From Macrocystis pyrifera (lineage: Eukaryota; Sar; Phaeophyceae; Laminariales; Laminariaceae), in the NCBI GenBank assembly GCA_031763025.1, contig JASSKH010000010.1, positions 8,821,427-8,885,426 on the forward strand: a DNA stretch of 64,000 bases, read 5' to 3'. Positions 43,238 to 55,264 of the stretch are shown here, in pieces. The position numbers were made by a program, and so were the translations under genes. Positions within the stretch are counted from its first letter, which is position 1. Each line of letters begins with the position of its first letter. The notes beneath the pieces are model-generated. The model was not told the DNA's origin. It did no database searches and saw only the letters and a list, made by a program, of their open reading frames with translations.

Positions 43238-46200
43238 CTAACACCCGCGTCCGAGCTCCTCGCACATGGCGGCCCTGCGCCTGGCCTTGTCGTTCCGCTC
43301 CGCCTTCATCTTCGCCTGCTTTTCGTCCTCCGCCGCTCGCGACTCCTAGAGGCAACCAAGCACACAATAAAGGAAGGAAGGATGGAAATAAGAAAACCGG
43401 CATACCAACAAGCAAACAAACAAGCACGTTCGAAATGTAATTTAGCCACTAGCAGCAACAGAAAAGAGCCACGGCAGCAAGGAAGCAGGCAAGCACAAAA
43501 ACAAGCGAAGGTACAATTAACAAGCAGGAGGAAGGAATAAAGCAAGCAAGCAAACAAACAAAAAACGAATACAAAAAACGTCACATCAAAGCAGCAGCAG
43601 AGCACCCGAAGGTACCAAAATAGGAAACACACGAAACACACCTACACCAAAAACAAGAGCAAAAAACATACTGCACTGGTAGGAAACAGAAGCGAAAACC
43701 GACAGCAACCCAGCAGGAAAAGGCTGACACCCTCAAACTCAACACAAACCGTACACACAAGTCCCTTGCCCCCCGCAAGAAAAAGGTTGTCCGGGGGCTT
43801 GAGATCCGTCTGGGAATAAAACCAGATTGAAAACGTGGGTAATGTTCCCGTTCAGCGCGGTACCTGGCACGAAAACACGCAAGATAACACACCCTACCCC
43901 CTCGCACCAACTTTTTACGCCAATTTCGTCGACAACGGGAAGGGCGGTGCACACGCCGAGCGACACGATGCGAGAGTGTCAAATGGAAACATCCCCGATG
44001 AGATGTCCTCTCCAAAACCGCCATTTTCGTTAGCGCGAGTACCGCCCTTAAGACATTTGTTGGAGAAAATCGGCTCCGACGTTCGTCCGAGGGAGAGAAA
44101 TTGCTCAACTACACCAGTACTCGATGATACACCCCAACCTCAGCCTCACACCCGAGAGCGTGGGAAATTTCTCGGAAAGAGAAGACAGTCAGTGCGGAGT
44201 TTCGCGTGGACTATCTACCAGCCACCACGTGGTCGAACCTGGTCCGAGTCGTGAACGCTGCTGACAAAAAGAGCCCCCGTCCCCCCTCGAAGAAGGATCC
44301 CCTGTTCCCTAAAGTACTGTAGTCAAACATTTCGTAGGGCTACGAGTAGGGTATGCCTTGCGTGGAATTCACGGCTACTTATTCGTGTCGTTGGCCGGCC
44401 AAGCAAGCCAGCAAACCGACCTACAGGCGGTAGTGTTTCATCAGCAGGAAACATACGTCAAGCTACAAAACGCGTAAGGTTGGATACTGTACAAAGACGC
44501 AGGACTCTGCAAAAATTTACCGAGAGCAAGAAACTGCAATACCTGCAAGGTACGCAGCTAACGAAAAGCTACAAACAATCGCCCAACGCAACGAACTGCC
44601 ATAAATAGTCGCCGACTTATAAACAGTCGGCCAGCTAAAAAAATCCTACAAAGAGAGTAATTGCTCACCGAGTACGTCATCTGTCCAGACGATGTTTTCC
44701 CCGTGACCTTAGCCTGGATGGGAAGGTTATGGCACGTGCGGGAACGAGAGGGACAGTAAACCAAGATGTAAGGCGAGGGGCGCGCGCGGGGGGGGGGCGT
44801 AATGAATAGGCGTGCGCACGGTCCAAACTATGAAAATAGTCGCAATGCTGTAGGCGGCAGAAGGCGTCATTACGGCTTGTTGCCGAAATAATACGCCGAC
44901 AAGCAGGCACAGAGAGACAAGATACATACTCCTGGACACAAAAGACACACCAAGCACAGACATGAACACAGACAGACACAGACAGGCATTCACCCCCACC
45001 TCAAACCCCAACCCCAACCCTAACCTCACGCCCACCTCCAACTACCTTCCGACCACCTCCCCACCCCACCCCCACCCCCTCCCCCCCCCACCGCCCAGCC
45101 CATCTCCATCCCCACCCCCCCCCACCCCTCCCACACCCTCAATCCCACCCCACCCCCAACCCCCCTACCCCCCCCAACCCCACTCCCCTCTACACTCCAA
45201 TCCCGATTCCCCTCCCCCCCCCCCCCCCCCCCCCACCCCCCTACACCTCTGAAACCCCTACCCCCACCCCCACCATCCTCCCCCCAACGCCCCCACCCCC
45301 ACCTTCACCCCCACCGCTCACCCGTACAGTACCGGCGCTGCGACAACAAATCCGGGATAGTGGCCCAAGCTACCATTCTTCTCCGAGAAAAAGGAGATAT
45401 TCCGCACTACAAAAACTTCGAGTGACACGGTAAGATACAGCAGTACACGTGTTGCTGGCAAGTCGCGCACCAGGATAACTGTGCCAAGCTGTCGTCGACT
45501 CTTATGTGTGGATTCGTGGACGGCGCATGTATGGTACGGTATGTCGGACACTCCAGGCGCCTCGAAAGAGGGCCCCCTGTTTCTTTTGCCGCCGTCGAAG
45601 TTAAATTCCGATCGCTCGAAAAACCAGCTCCCGACTCATTTGTGTTTTCCCGCAAGTAACTGGAGGCATGCCCAATGGCCTACCAGGGGGTTTCTACGTG
45701 GGCATCTTTGTTGGGGCCGGGGGAGCGGCGTCATAGTGTTATATCAACATGCCGTGGACACCAGAGCTGAGCTATTACGGGGGGCCACAGTTAATAGGAC
45801 CAAATATTGTTAGTGAAAATAGGGAAATATATAGGGTGTTCGTGTGTACCGTAGGTCCTATTTACTATGGTCCCCCGTAATAGTCAACGAAGAGCGAAGG
45901 AAGAGCTGAGCCAGTCAACGAAAAGCAAAGCCACAGCGGTAGTAGTTATCGCAGAGCTGACCGAGTCAACGAAAAGGAGCAAAGCTATTATTAGAGCAAC
46001 CCTAACCACAATCGACTACAGCATATTCCGAGCGAAACAGGTTTAGCGGTGTCGACGAGACAACAACCACGGTCTACTTTTTGTTTTGTATTGCCTGACG
46101 CATCATCCCCGGGGGTGGGGCACGGTGAACGAAAGCAGGAAGGGGACGGTAGACAGGGTAGCAGGGTACCAGACCGACTACAGGAGTAGGTAGAACCTGT

Positions 46201-49200
46201 CTATGCTACTTGTCTCACGATCTGCTGCGACTGCCTGTAGGGTGCTTTTCGGTTTTGTTTTTTGTTGTGCTTCGATTCGCCTGTTTTTGCCTTTGGCTTT
46301 AGCCGTACTCTGTTAATATGTGGTGACATTGTTCGTTTTGCTTGGTGTTGATTGTCCGCCACCTCTCCTTCCGGGGGGCACGACACTCTCTTGTTTTGTT
46401 TTTTTTCAGATTCGTTTTTCTGCGATTCTTTCGATTTTTCTCTCTTTCATAGAATGTGTATGTCGTGTCTGTCGTACCCAGTATAATGACATATGGCATT
46501 GCATTGTCTACTCTGTTTACTGCATATCAATGTAAATATCGTTGTGTTGTAGTTTTTGTGACCGCGTGACCACAGAACTTGTACGTATCTCTCTATACGG
46601 CAAGGACACTGGTTGTGCTGGATGTCGACGTTACAAACCTGCGCCGCAAGCTTTCGCTGGACCCTTGCCGCATCTTCAGACAACTCTGCCCCCTCCGTGA
46701 TCTTCACGGCGCCCATCGGCGTCGGGGCCCCGCCGTCAAGATCCCCCAGCTGGCCAGACGCCTCCCCCGCCGCGCAAACCGAGCTAACTCCCAGCTCTAA
46801 CCCCGCCGCTCCCAAGAAAAACGCCGCGCCGGCGTCTGAGAGAAAATTGCTTTTCAGTGGCCAACCGACAAAAATGCACGCGCGCGTACCCGGCAGCGGA
46901 GGGCGGAAGGCGAGCACAGGAGGGGGTTGGGAAAGGGGCGAGGGGGGGGGGTGTACTTATTATCATGCATGGCCGTAGTCGTATGACCATAGACTTTCGC
47001 ATCTCTACAATTCCGGGACGGAGCACGTCGGGTTTTCGCCGACCAGGCAGATATTGCTTGCACCAAGCGCAAAAGCGAAACGTTAGGCGTTCGGCGAGTG
47101 GCATGAAGGGTGAGCTGCATCCTACTGTACTAAATAAGAACCATTTTTTAGGCGGATTTTCTTGCATAAGGATGACAGCATCATTGAGTTGCTTCATTTT
47201 CTGGTGATGTGCTCACTTCCAGAGACAGCAATGGGATTACTACCTAACTGCCGGGAGGGCGCATGTACTCATGCTCATGCATGGCCGCAGTCGTATGACC
47301 ATAGACCCTCGCATCCCTACAATGCCGGGACGGAGCACGTCTGGTTTTCACCGACCAGGCGGACATTGCTTGCATCAAGCGCGGAGCGAAACGTGAGGTG
47401 CTCGGGGGAGGATACTCGATAGGAGAGATGTGCTGCTGTAAGTATCATGCATGGCCGTAGTTGCATGACCATGGACTCTCGCATCCCTACAATGCCGCGA
47501 CGGAGCATGTCGGTTTTCACCGACTAGGCAGGCATTGCTTGCATCAAGAGCGAAGCGCCGTGAGGTGTCCGGCGAGTCGCATGAAGGGTGAGCTGCATCC
47601 TACTAACAACCGCTTGTAAAGCGCGGGGGGGGGGGGGGTATGAGAATCCAAACGGTCTTGACATTTCCGGACAGAAAGGGATATAGACAATGCACTACAT
47701 TTAAAACCCGTTTCGGGTCCTCGATATTTGGCTTGCGACCGAAACATCAATATGCAGCAGTCTATGACCTCAGTTTATCATTCGTACGAAGTCCTTGGTC
47801 TCAAAGCTGACAGCTGTTGTTTATAATTCGACAAATGATAAGTCCATCAACCGTCCACGAGTATCGCACGCATCATACGTAGTGAGAGCGTTCAGCAGTA
47901 GGACACGGATCGAACATGCTCCGCCCGTGTCGTACGAATCTCTTGCCTCGCACAGCAGCACAGCAGTAAAATGGGCACATCAACTTGCATGTCCCCCAAT
48001 CATAAGAGCCATCCAATCATTGTTGAAGCAAGCAATCATTCAAGTTTGCCCTCTGACGTTCGAAACGTGCATGGTTACACGTACACCCACATCTTTTACA
48101 GGTATATACTAACCCCGCCGCGCAGAATATGTGATACGCTTCTCTACTCAGCGCGGGGGAAAATACCAGACGAGACCTCCTGCCCCGCGCAGGAGGCCTC
48201 ATCCAACCCAACACTTACACTAAATGATCTACGGTAGACAGACAGAATACAACAGCGAAACACGCAAGATAACACAGCGACCTCATTGTTGGAATGATCT
48301 TTTACGAGTCGAGTTTCTCCGACAACTTCCGTACTGGAGATAGAGTTAATATTTCATTAAATGGGAGACGAAATGGGAGCACACACACGACAAAAATGCT
48401 GTCGTTGGATGAAATATCCATTGATAGTCGAGATCATTCCTTACTGCTGCTTTCGACGCATCGCTTTGATTGCTCGCACTTGCCCCCGTTGTACGTACAG
48501 CACCTGTTGCTTAGCAGTTCCCTAGGTTTACCTAACGTTTCTAGGAGCAAAATTAAAGACTTATCCCACCGAACAAAAAATGACAAAAAAACGGTACATT
48601 AGTGATATTTTTACCAGTTTACGGTAATTTTTTTTCTAACCAGGAAATCAGAGCACATCACACCCAAGTTAGATGACGTTTTCTGTCACGGTACACCGTT
48701 TTCTGGTAAAATGTCAATGTCCGTCCGAGTCACAAAAATGACAAAAAACGGTATACCAGTGTATTTTTGACAGTTTACGGTACAAAAAAACGAAGTGATC
48801 AGGGCACACCAAACCCAAGTTAGATGACGTTTTCTGTCATGGTTTACTTTTTTGGGGTAAAATGTCAATACCTGGTGTACCTTATACTCACGCACAAAAA
48901 CCGCGTTCATGAATTCAAGTGATCTCTCGTGTTTATACAAATAGTTAAGGGGGTCTTAAATTTCTGAACAAATACCTCACGAATGAGAAAAATACCAAAA
49001 ACGGGCGAAACCAAGGAAAACCGTTAAGAATCGGCAAAAAAACGAAGACGAAAAAAATCCGAAAAAATTGAAAAAAAAGATCGACCAAACCTTAAAAAAA
49101 AAAAAAAAACAACGGAAAATAATCAAAACTGAGCGAGATACTCGCGAAAAACAGATTAAAATGATGAAAAATCGCAAAAATGGGGTAAACATCGTAAATT

Positions 49201-52200
49201 CTTCGAACACGACCACGCAAGCGGTGCTCTACTTGCGTCTTCTTCTACAACTCATACCAACAATCAAGCGTAGCTCATATTTCTGAACAAATGCTTCACG
49301 AATGAGAAAAATACCAAAAACGAACGTACTGAGGAAAAACGTTAAGAATCGACTAAAACACGAAAAAGAAAAAAATCCAAAAAAAATCGGAAAAAAAGAT
49401 CGACCATAAGACCTATGCCAATGGGAACGCGAAGTATCAATAAAAATTTTGAATTCCAAAGATACCCCCCAAAAAAAGTTAGAACACGCTTCCTATGGGC
49501 ACGTTTAGAAAAAAAAAAAGTTCCCAACCTTTTGAAAAGCCCGAAAAAAGCAAATCTGGGGCCGATGTTGGGCCAAGATCGGCTTGAGAAAAACTCAGGC
49601 CGATCTTTGGTTCGAAGCGGCGAGATTCCGAGTCCTCGACAGACATCGATCGACAAAACCAACGATTGCGTCATGAATTATGAACGGAGTGCGCTCGTTA
49701 CGGGCTCCGACCCACCCTTGGGTCATCGTCTTCACACAATGGCTAGTGACGTGTGGCGGGCGCTGGCCAGGCGTCCTATAAAAAAACAATTAGCCGCTGG
49801 TGTGTACCAAACAGAAGACAAAATTTCTCGATCCGCCTCGAATGGCAAAAAACAGGCTTTTTTTCAGGTATGGGAGGATACCGCAGGACGCCGCCGGCAA
49901 GCGCTCGCTCCCTAGAGCATTCATCCACTTTCTATCTTCGATGCCGTCATCTATACTCGTTGGCCTTGCCCGACACCAAGCGGGTTGGCCGTGGGCTGAG
50001 CCTATATCGAGATCCAGCATCTGTCGTCGCACGAGCTGATTTTTATCAGCGTGTTGACAATTTTTGACGAGAGAATACAAATTGCGCCGCCTGCAGCCGT
50101 TAGAAAAAAAAAAGAAGAAAAAATCATACATTTTTTCCCTTTTTTTTCCCACAGCGGCGGTACGAGGATATTTTCGGCCGTTTTTTTTAAAGCAGTATTT
50201 TTGGAAGAAAACTTTCGGACTTCGCGTTGCCATTGGCATAGGTCTAAATGGGAAATAATCAAAACTGAGCGAGATAATCGGGAAAAACGGATAAAAAACG
50301 ATAAAAAAAAAAAAACCCAGCAAAAATGGTGTAAACGTCATGAACCCTTCGAAAGCGAACATGCAAGCGGTGCTTTATGTGCGTCCCCTTCTATAACTCC
50401 GGAACATACGTCGCGTACTGCGAGCTCGCATACGAACAATCAAAAAAGCAGGACGAGACTCTACGGAAAAGCGTTCAGAATAGGGAAAAAGGCGAAAAAT
50501 ATACGAAAACGAAAAAAGGCGAAAAAATCGAAAAAATCGATCGACCAAAACTCCCCCAAAAACATGGAAACTGCGCAAGTTAATCGCAAAAAACGGATAA
50601 GAACGATGAAAAAACGCGAAGTATGGGTGAACATCGTGACTACTACTATTAATACTACTGCTGCCGTACGTGTAAATGGGTGTTCTACGTGCACACGCAC
50701 GTGTATGTACGTAAGCTTCGTGTAGGGTGTTGTGCGTGTAATGCTGTATTGTCTTGAGAGGACAGGTAGAAAAATAAAGCAACTAAAAAAAGACCTATGC
50801 TGATGGAAACGTGACGTCCAAAAGTTTTCTTTCAAAAAGATTGCTTTCAAAGAACAGTCGAAAATATCCTCGTATCGCCGCTGTGGGAAAAAAGGGGAAA
50901 AAGAAAAATTGACTTATTTTTCTTCTAACGGCTGCAGGCGGCGCAGTTTGTTTTTTTTCGTTGCAAATTGTCAAAACGCTGGTAAAAAATCAGCTCGTGC
51001 GACGATAGACGCTCGATCTTGACATATACTCAGCCCATGGCCAACCCGCTTGGCGTCGGGCAAGGCCAACGAGTCTAAATGACGGCCTCGAAGATATCAG
51101 GTGGATCCATGGTCTAGGGGGCGAGAGCGTGCCGGCGGCATCCTACGGTATCCTCCCAAACCTGAGAAAAACCTATTTTTTTCCATTCGAGACGGGTCGA
51201 GAGAGTTTGCCATCTGTTTTGTGCACACCAATGGCCAATTGTATTTTTATCATACCCCTGACCAGCACCCAACACATGTCACCGGCCGTTGTGTGACTAA
51301 GGCGACTCTAGGGTGGGTTGGAGCCCCTAACGAGCGCACTCCGTTCAGAATTCATGACGCAGTCGTTGGTTTTGTCGAGGACTCGGAATCTCGCCGCTTC
51401 GAACCAAACATCCGCCTAAGTTTTTCTGAAGCCTGTCTTGGCCCAACATCGACCCCAGAATTGATGTTTTCGGGGTTTTCCAAAAGTTTGGAACTTTCCG
51501 TTTTAAGAATCATGCTCATAGCAGGATGTACTTCAAAAATTATGACGGGTATCTTTGGAATTTAAACTTGGTATGGGAACTTTGCGTTTCCATTGGCATA
51601 ATGGGTGTCCACAGTGTCCATAATGAGGCCAACAATTTCCCATCCAACAATGTGCGGCATGAAGGAAGAGTTTCGTCGTCCATCGCTCATAAAAATCCCC
51701 AGGAAGAAGGGGGTGAAGGGAAACAATTATTTCTAGTAAGTTCGAAGAAAAAAAGAGGCCGACTGAACAGCAACGGACCACAACAACAGAGGACGACAGG
51801 CAACCTTCTCGACACCTACATTACGACGATAACGGCCCACGACAACAACGGCCTCGTGCAACAACAAAGGACGACAGACAACCTAACCTTTTACACAGGT
51901 CGAAACAAGACAAGCAGCAGTGATACTGACTTCTCCGCACCTACAACCCGCGGTACCTATTTTTATTTCAAGCACAGGTCACCCCACAGCGTTCGGGTTA
52001 GGGTTAGGGTTCGGGTCGGGTGGTCAGCGTCTACTGTATATGCCAGGTATCTCCTGCTGCCATCACTTCTTCTGAAAACCCACGCAAGGGACAATAAATA
52101 GCGGCAGCAGCAGCATCTTCAATCAAGTAAACTTCTACCTCGAAAAATATCTACTTCGATGTCACCAGAGACGGTTGAAAATATATAGACATAGCTTATC

Positions 52201-54583
52201 ATACCGCAGCAGCAACAGCATGCTGTACGAGACCTCAACCGCGCTCAAAATTATTGTACCCACAGACCAAGTTGCACAGAAAAAGGGAATACAACAAAGA
52301 AAACGAAGAGCGACGCAGACAGCACGCAACAGAAGCACCATCACCACCACCACCACCACCAGCAGGAGCAGCAGGAGCAGTAGCAGGAGCAGAAGAAGCA
52401 GCAGCAACGAATTTGCGGCTGTCCTCCTCCTCCTTGTTGTGACTGATGGTTACCTCCTCTGTGAACGATGTCGTTGAAACCGCGGAGTCGTACCCAGCAG
52501 GAAAAAAAAAGGAAGACCAACGGATTTGCTGCTGTACTATTACGGGGGGCCATAGTAAATAGGACCAAATATTGTTAGTAAAAATAGGTAAATATATAGG
52601 TTTTTATGTATACCATAGGTCCTGTTAAGTATGGACCCCCGTAATCGACTACCGCATTAGACTATGGTACGAGTACGTATTTTCTAAATACTTTCTCGAT
52701 ACCTACTCTACATGACGACGTTCTTTTTCCCCCAACCTGCAACCTACTACCTGCTGACGTACTAGACTACGAACCGCATTGCACAATCGCACTACGTAGT
52801 ACGTACTTTCTACGTACTTTCTCGATACCTGCGCTACTACGACCAAAACGGTCCACGAAGAACGGCAGTCAGCCTACACTGCTAACCGTCACCGTTGAGA
52901 TCGTGCCTGCGTTGGTTTCTGGGGTTTAGGTTGTTGCACGGCGCGTCGAGGCCTTCGAGAGTTCTGCGCAGCTGCATCATTTAGACTATCTGTAGAGTTT
53001 CGTTTACGGGGTGCATGTACGTATAACGATCATCGGCGAAAGTTCTCCTTGTGTGCTTTTTGTCATCTTGGACTTTACTGTGGCGTCTTATTTGGTAGGG
53101 GTGTACTCACGGCACATCGAAGCTGTCGCAATCTGCGCGTTTCGACACTAATATTATGTTTTGGGTTTGTCTTTCGAATCTATGTACTCATGAGACTCGC
53201 GAGGACTCAGTCATTTCAGCCCCTCGTACCCTTGAGACTCACGAGGACACTAATCGGTTCAACACTTTGACGTACCCTTGGACTCGGTACTTCAAAATGA
53301 CTGGTATTCGCGAGCCAACGACTGAGTCCCGATGACTAGAATAGTACTCTGCCGTCCTTTTGGTTTGCAGTATGTAGTTCTCGTGTCGCTGCTGCAATTT
53401 TTCACTCCTACCCAAAATGCACCTGACCTCTTCAGTTTTAAAGTGTTGCTGTATCGCTGCTGCGTTTTTTTCGCTCCTACTCCAAATGCACATACCAGGT
53501 ACATGTTATTGTTTTTCGAGAACGTATCGTTCCTGCTTTTGGCCACTCTTCTAAGCCCGACCAATGAAATTTTCATACCTGCGTCTAACCTTGTATTAAA
53601 TGGTAACACCCATAGGGAACAGCAGGGCAACGATTGCCCTGCTCTACAGCAGTACAACATAGAGAAAAGGGCTACCTGGTACATACGAGGAATTTTGTTC
53701 GAGCTCCGAGGGGGGGTGTTATTATGTTTATCATCTGCACAATATTACCACTCTGGACGTAAATATAAGGATATTTTGAATATAAATATCGATATTAAAA
53801 GTTCATCATACTGAATAGAAGAACGGTTTAATATGAAGAACGGTTTAATGTGAAGAACACACGCACAGTGGTTGAGGGTTCACGTGTACCTTTCGTTGAA
53901 AGTGTACGTGGTGCCGTTTATCGATCGTGATTGTGATAGATGATTATGTGGACATGTGGACCAAAGAAAAAGTGTACGAACTACAGCGGCAGCAGTACCA
54001 TGTAGCAGCGGCAGCAGCAGAATAGCAGTGCGACCCTGCTTTTGGTCTAGTTCGCTCGTGATCCTGAGGTGAGATATTATTCGTACGGATGGTGCAGCAG
54101 CAGCAGCAGCAGCGGCGGCAGCAGCGGCAACAGCAGCAGCAGCAGCAGTAGTCGGGACGAGTACGTACGTAATGCTCTCAAATGTTGATGTTGAGTCACG
54201 ATAAACATGACAAAAGTCGTCAGTCAGTGCAGAGCAAGACAGGACCGCCGGAAAATCGACTTTGAAGGTAGGCTGCTAGCTGCACACTGGTCCGAGGACC
54301 AGAGCTTCCAACCCCGCAAATAGATACACGCCATCCAGATCCGTCGAACTGAACATCTCTCTCACCCACGGTCCATGGCTGGCTTGTCTTGTGTCATGAG
54401 CATCGCCGCTCTGCTGTTGCTGCTGCTGATCGAACTCGTACTACAACTGCTGCTGCTGTGACAACGAGGTGCGGATGTTGTCGCACTTCTTAGCAAGGAT
54501 CGCCCTGGAGTCACCACGACGAAGGCCAAGGAAGATGCCACGCAGAGCGCGACAGCGCATGCGACAAGCACGGGGCTTTTCAT
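43238..54583 (-). CDS. Small protein with plastid-type presequence, function unrecognised, spliced
   Basis: Exon 1 is 54583-54366. It starts MKSPVLVACAVALCVASSLAF, a signal peptide whose end resembles the ASAF cleavage motif of stramenopile plastid proteins, followed by a Ser/Thr/Arg-rich stretch. Its donor is CGTGG|GTGAGA. A middle exon at 46835-46639 has acceptor CTCTCAG and donor GCGCAG|GTTTGT. It encodes a hydrophobic Ala/Gly/Leu stretch followed by an acidic one. The last exon, 43345-43238, follows acceptor CTCTAG. It encodes 35 charged, helix-prone residues, with the core KQAKMKAERNDKARRRAAM, and ends at TAG. The middle and last exons join in phase 0. Exon 1 ends in phase 2 and the middle exon starts in phase 1, so at least one exon is missing, or a weaker acceptor at AAAAG|CAATTTTC is used. 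Plastid targeting is inferred. I recognise no family, and joining exon 1 to the rest is the weakest step. Confidence 0.55.
44990..45330. repeat. C-rich minisatellite (CCCCAC/AACCCC)
   Basis: Starts with CCCCAACCCCAACCCTAACC, changes to CCCCACCC units and a pure C-run at 45213-45234. In the intron of the presequence gene. Proline-rich frames are artefacts. Confidence 0.8.
45773..45882 (+). mobile_element. 110-bp palindromic MITE, copy 14
   Basis: TATTACGGGGGGCCACAG to ATGGTCCCCCGTAATA. Confidence 0.9.
46100..46630 (+). mobile_element. Dispersed repeat (family C, copy next to an exon)
   Basis: GAACGAAAGCAGGAAGGGG to GACACTGGTTGTGCTGGATG then GTCGACG. Its end is 9 bp from the border of the minus-strand exon 46835-46639. 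Confidence 0.72.
46936..47638 (-). mobile_element. Array of three SINE-like copies (family B)
   Basis: CATGCATGGCCGTAGTCGTA at 46967, CATGCATGGCCGCAGTCGTA at 47276 and CATGCATGGCCGTAGTTGCA at 47446, all the same way round and cut at different 5' points. G-runs border the array at 46942-46951 and 47626-47638. Confidence 0.8.
48580..48875 (+). repeat. Direct repeat, two ~140-bp copies
   Basis: Shared CCCAAGTTAGATGACGTTTTC (at about 48663 and 48822) and GTAAAATGTCAAT. Confidence 0.8.
48967..49409 (+). repeat. A-rich GAAAAA/CGAAAA repeats
   Basis: CGAATGAGAAAAATACCAAA occurs at 48980 and 49300. The block AATAATCAAAACTGAGCGAG at 49118 recurs at 50254. This is host sequence for the element at 49410. 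Confidence 0.7.
49410..50244 (+). mobile_element. ~835-bp element with inverted ends (family E, copy 1)
   Basis: Ends GACCTATGCCAATGGGAACG and its near-perfect reverse complement CGTTGCCATTGGCATAGGTC. The flanks GATCGACCA and AATAATCAAAACTGAG are joined without the element at 49080-49130, which acts as an empty site. Inside, the minus strand reads RTPGQRPPHV and NERTPFIIHDAIVGFVD, a protein-like stretch also found in copy 2. No transposase recognised. Confidence 0.78.
50245..50791. repeat. A-rich repeats between the two family E copies
   Basis: Two further copies of the AATCG-AAAAACGGATAA type block (50254, 50580), with GATCGACCAAAACTCCC at about 50539. No gene. Confidence 0.6.
50792..51600 (-). 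mobile_element. ~809-bp element with inverted ends (family E, copy 2), opposite orientation
   Basis: Left end GACCTATGCTGATGGAAACG, right end GCGTTTCCATTGGCATA. It is the inverse of copy 1 over its length. On the plus strand it reads HTPDQHPTHVTGRCV and NERTPFRIHDAVVGFVE, the counterpart of copy 1's minus-strand frame. Confidence 0.78.
51988..52022. repeat. Interstitial telomere-like GGGTTA/GGGTTC repeat
   Basis: CGGGTTAGGGTTAGGGTTCG, the opposite strand sense of the stretch at 22372. Confidence 0.6.
52538..52646 (+). mobile_element. 110-bp palindromic MITE, copy 15
   Basis: TATTACGGGGGGCCATAG to TATGGACCCCCGTAAT. Confidence 0.9.
54090..54150. repeat. CAG/CGG trinucleotide tract
   Basis: CAGCAGCAGCAGCGGCGGCAG-type run, in the first intron of the presequence gene. 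Confidence 0.85.
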
Positions 54584-55264
54584 GCTACTACTGAAGTGTG
54601 CAAATTTGGTCCTGTGGAATCTGCGTTCTATATGTACCAGACAGCTGAGCAGCAGCAGCACAGCACCCGGAGCGAAGAAATGAAGGGGACATTTAGTCAA
54701 TATCCCCTGATAAAACGCCTTCTTTTTGTAACCGTCCGTTCAATAAAACATGTTGTTCCGCAGTTTCTTGGGTTCGTAGGGGAACGAACGGCAGCTGTTG
54801 GCGTACGCATTGACTGTACGACGAACAGCGAATGTACCTCTTGTGATCGACGTTTGGGCAGGAAGAAACGGCGTCGCCAAAAGCAACAGTAGCAACAGTC
54901 TCAACAAGCAAAGCAGCAACAGGAAGGAACAAGCTGGGATGATTGCATTGTCAAGCCGCGCCGAAGAACAAGAGTCCAAATTGCATGCTCTCGCTGTGAC
55001 GGCGCGATGATGGCGACGACGTTCGCGACAATTACGTAGTCGGCAAATCTACGTTGTTTTGGGGTGTTCTTGTTCCGCCGCATCGTACCCCCGCACTACG
55101 CACAGCAGCAGCAGTAGATCGAGCGAGAGATTACGCCGAGACACAGGCCCAGGACGATACCTTGGAAGTGCAGCTACGAGAGACAAGGCCAATTTTTGCG
55201 AGATAGCAGCTCTCCGCAAGGAGCGGCGCTATCATCCCATATTCGCGGGCCCACGGTGTCTGGT
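54584..55264. promoter_or_regulatory. Divergent intergenic region between the presequence gene and the PH gene
   Basis: About 680 bp separate the start codon of the minus-strand presequence protein (54583) and the PH gene ATG (55265). The stretch is free of recognisable transposon copies and carries several CAG-rich patches, for example near 54645 and 55100. Part of it may be an unrecognised 5' exon. A shared promoter is an inference from orientation. Confidence 0.35.

Noticed and set aside
43581..44254. Overlapping ORFs on both strands (175 and 139 codons)
   Set aside because: No family or splice support. A segment resembling CACGCAAGATAACACA recurs at 48260, so probably repeat-derived.
48121..48200. 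Possible extra exon of the presequence gene (MRPPARGRRSRLVF)
   Set aside because: It has an ATG and a GTTAGT donor, but ends in phase 2, which does not fit the next exon, and it contains a GCCTCCTGC hairpin.
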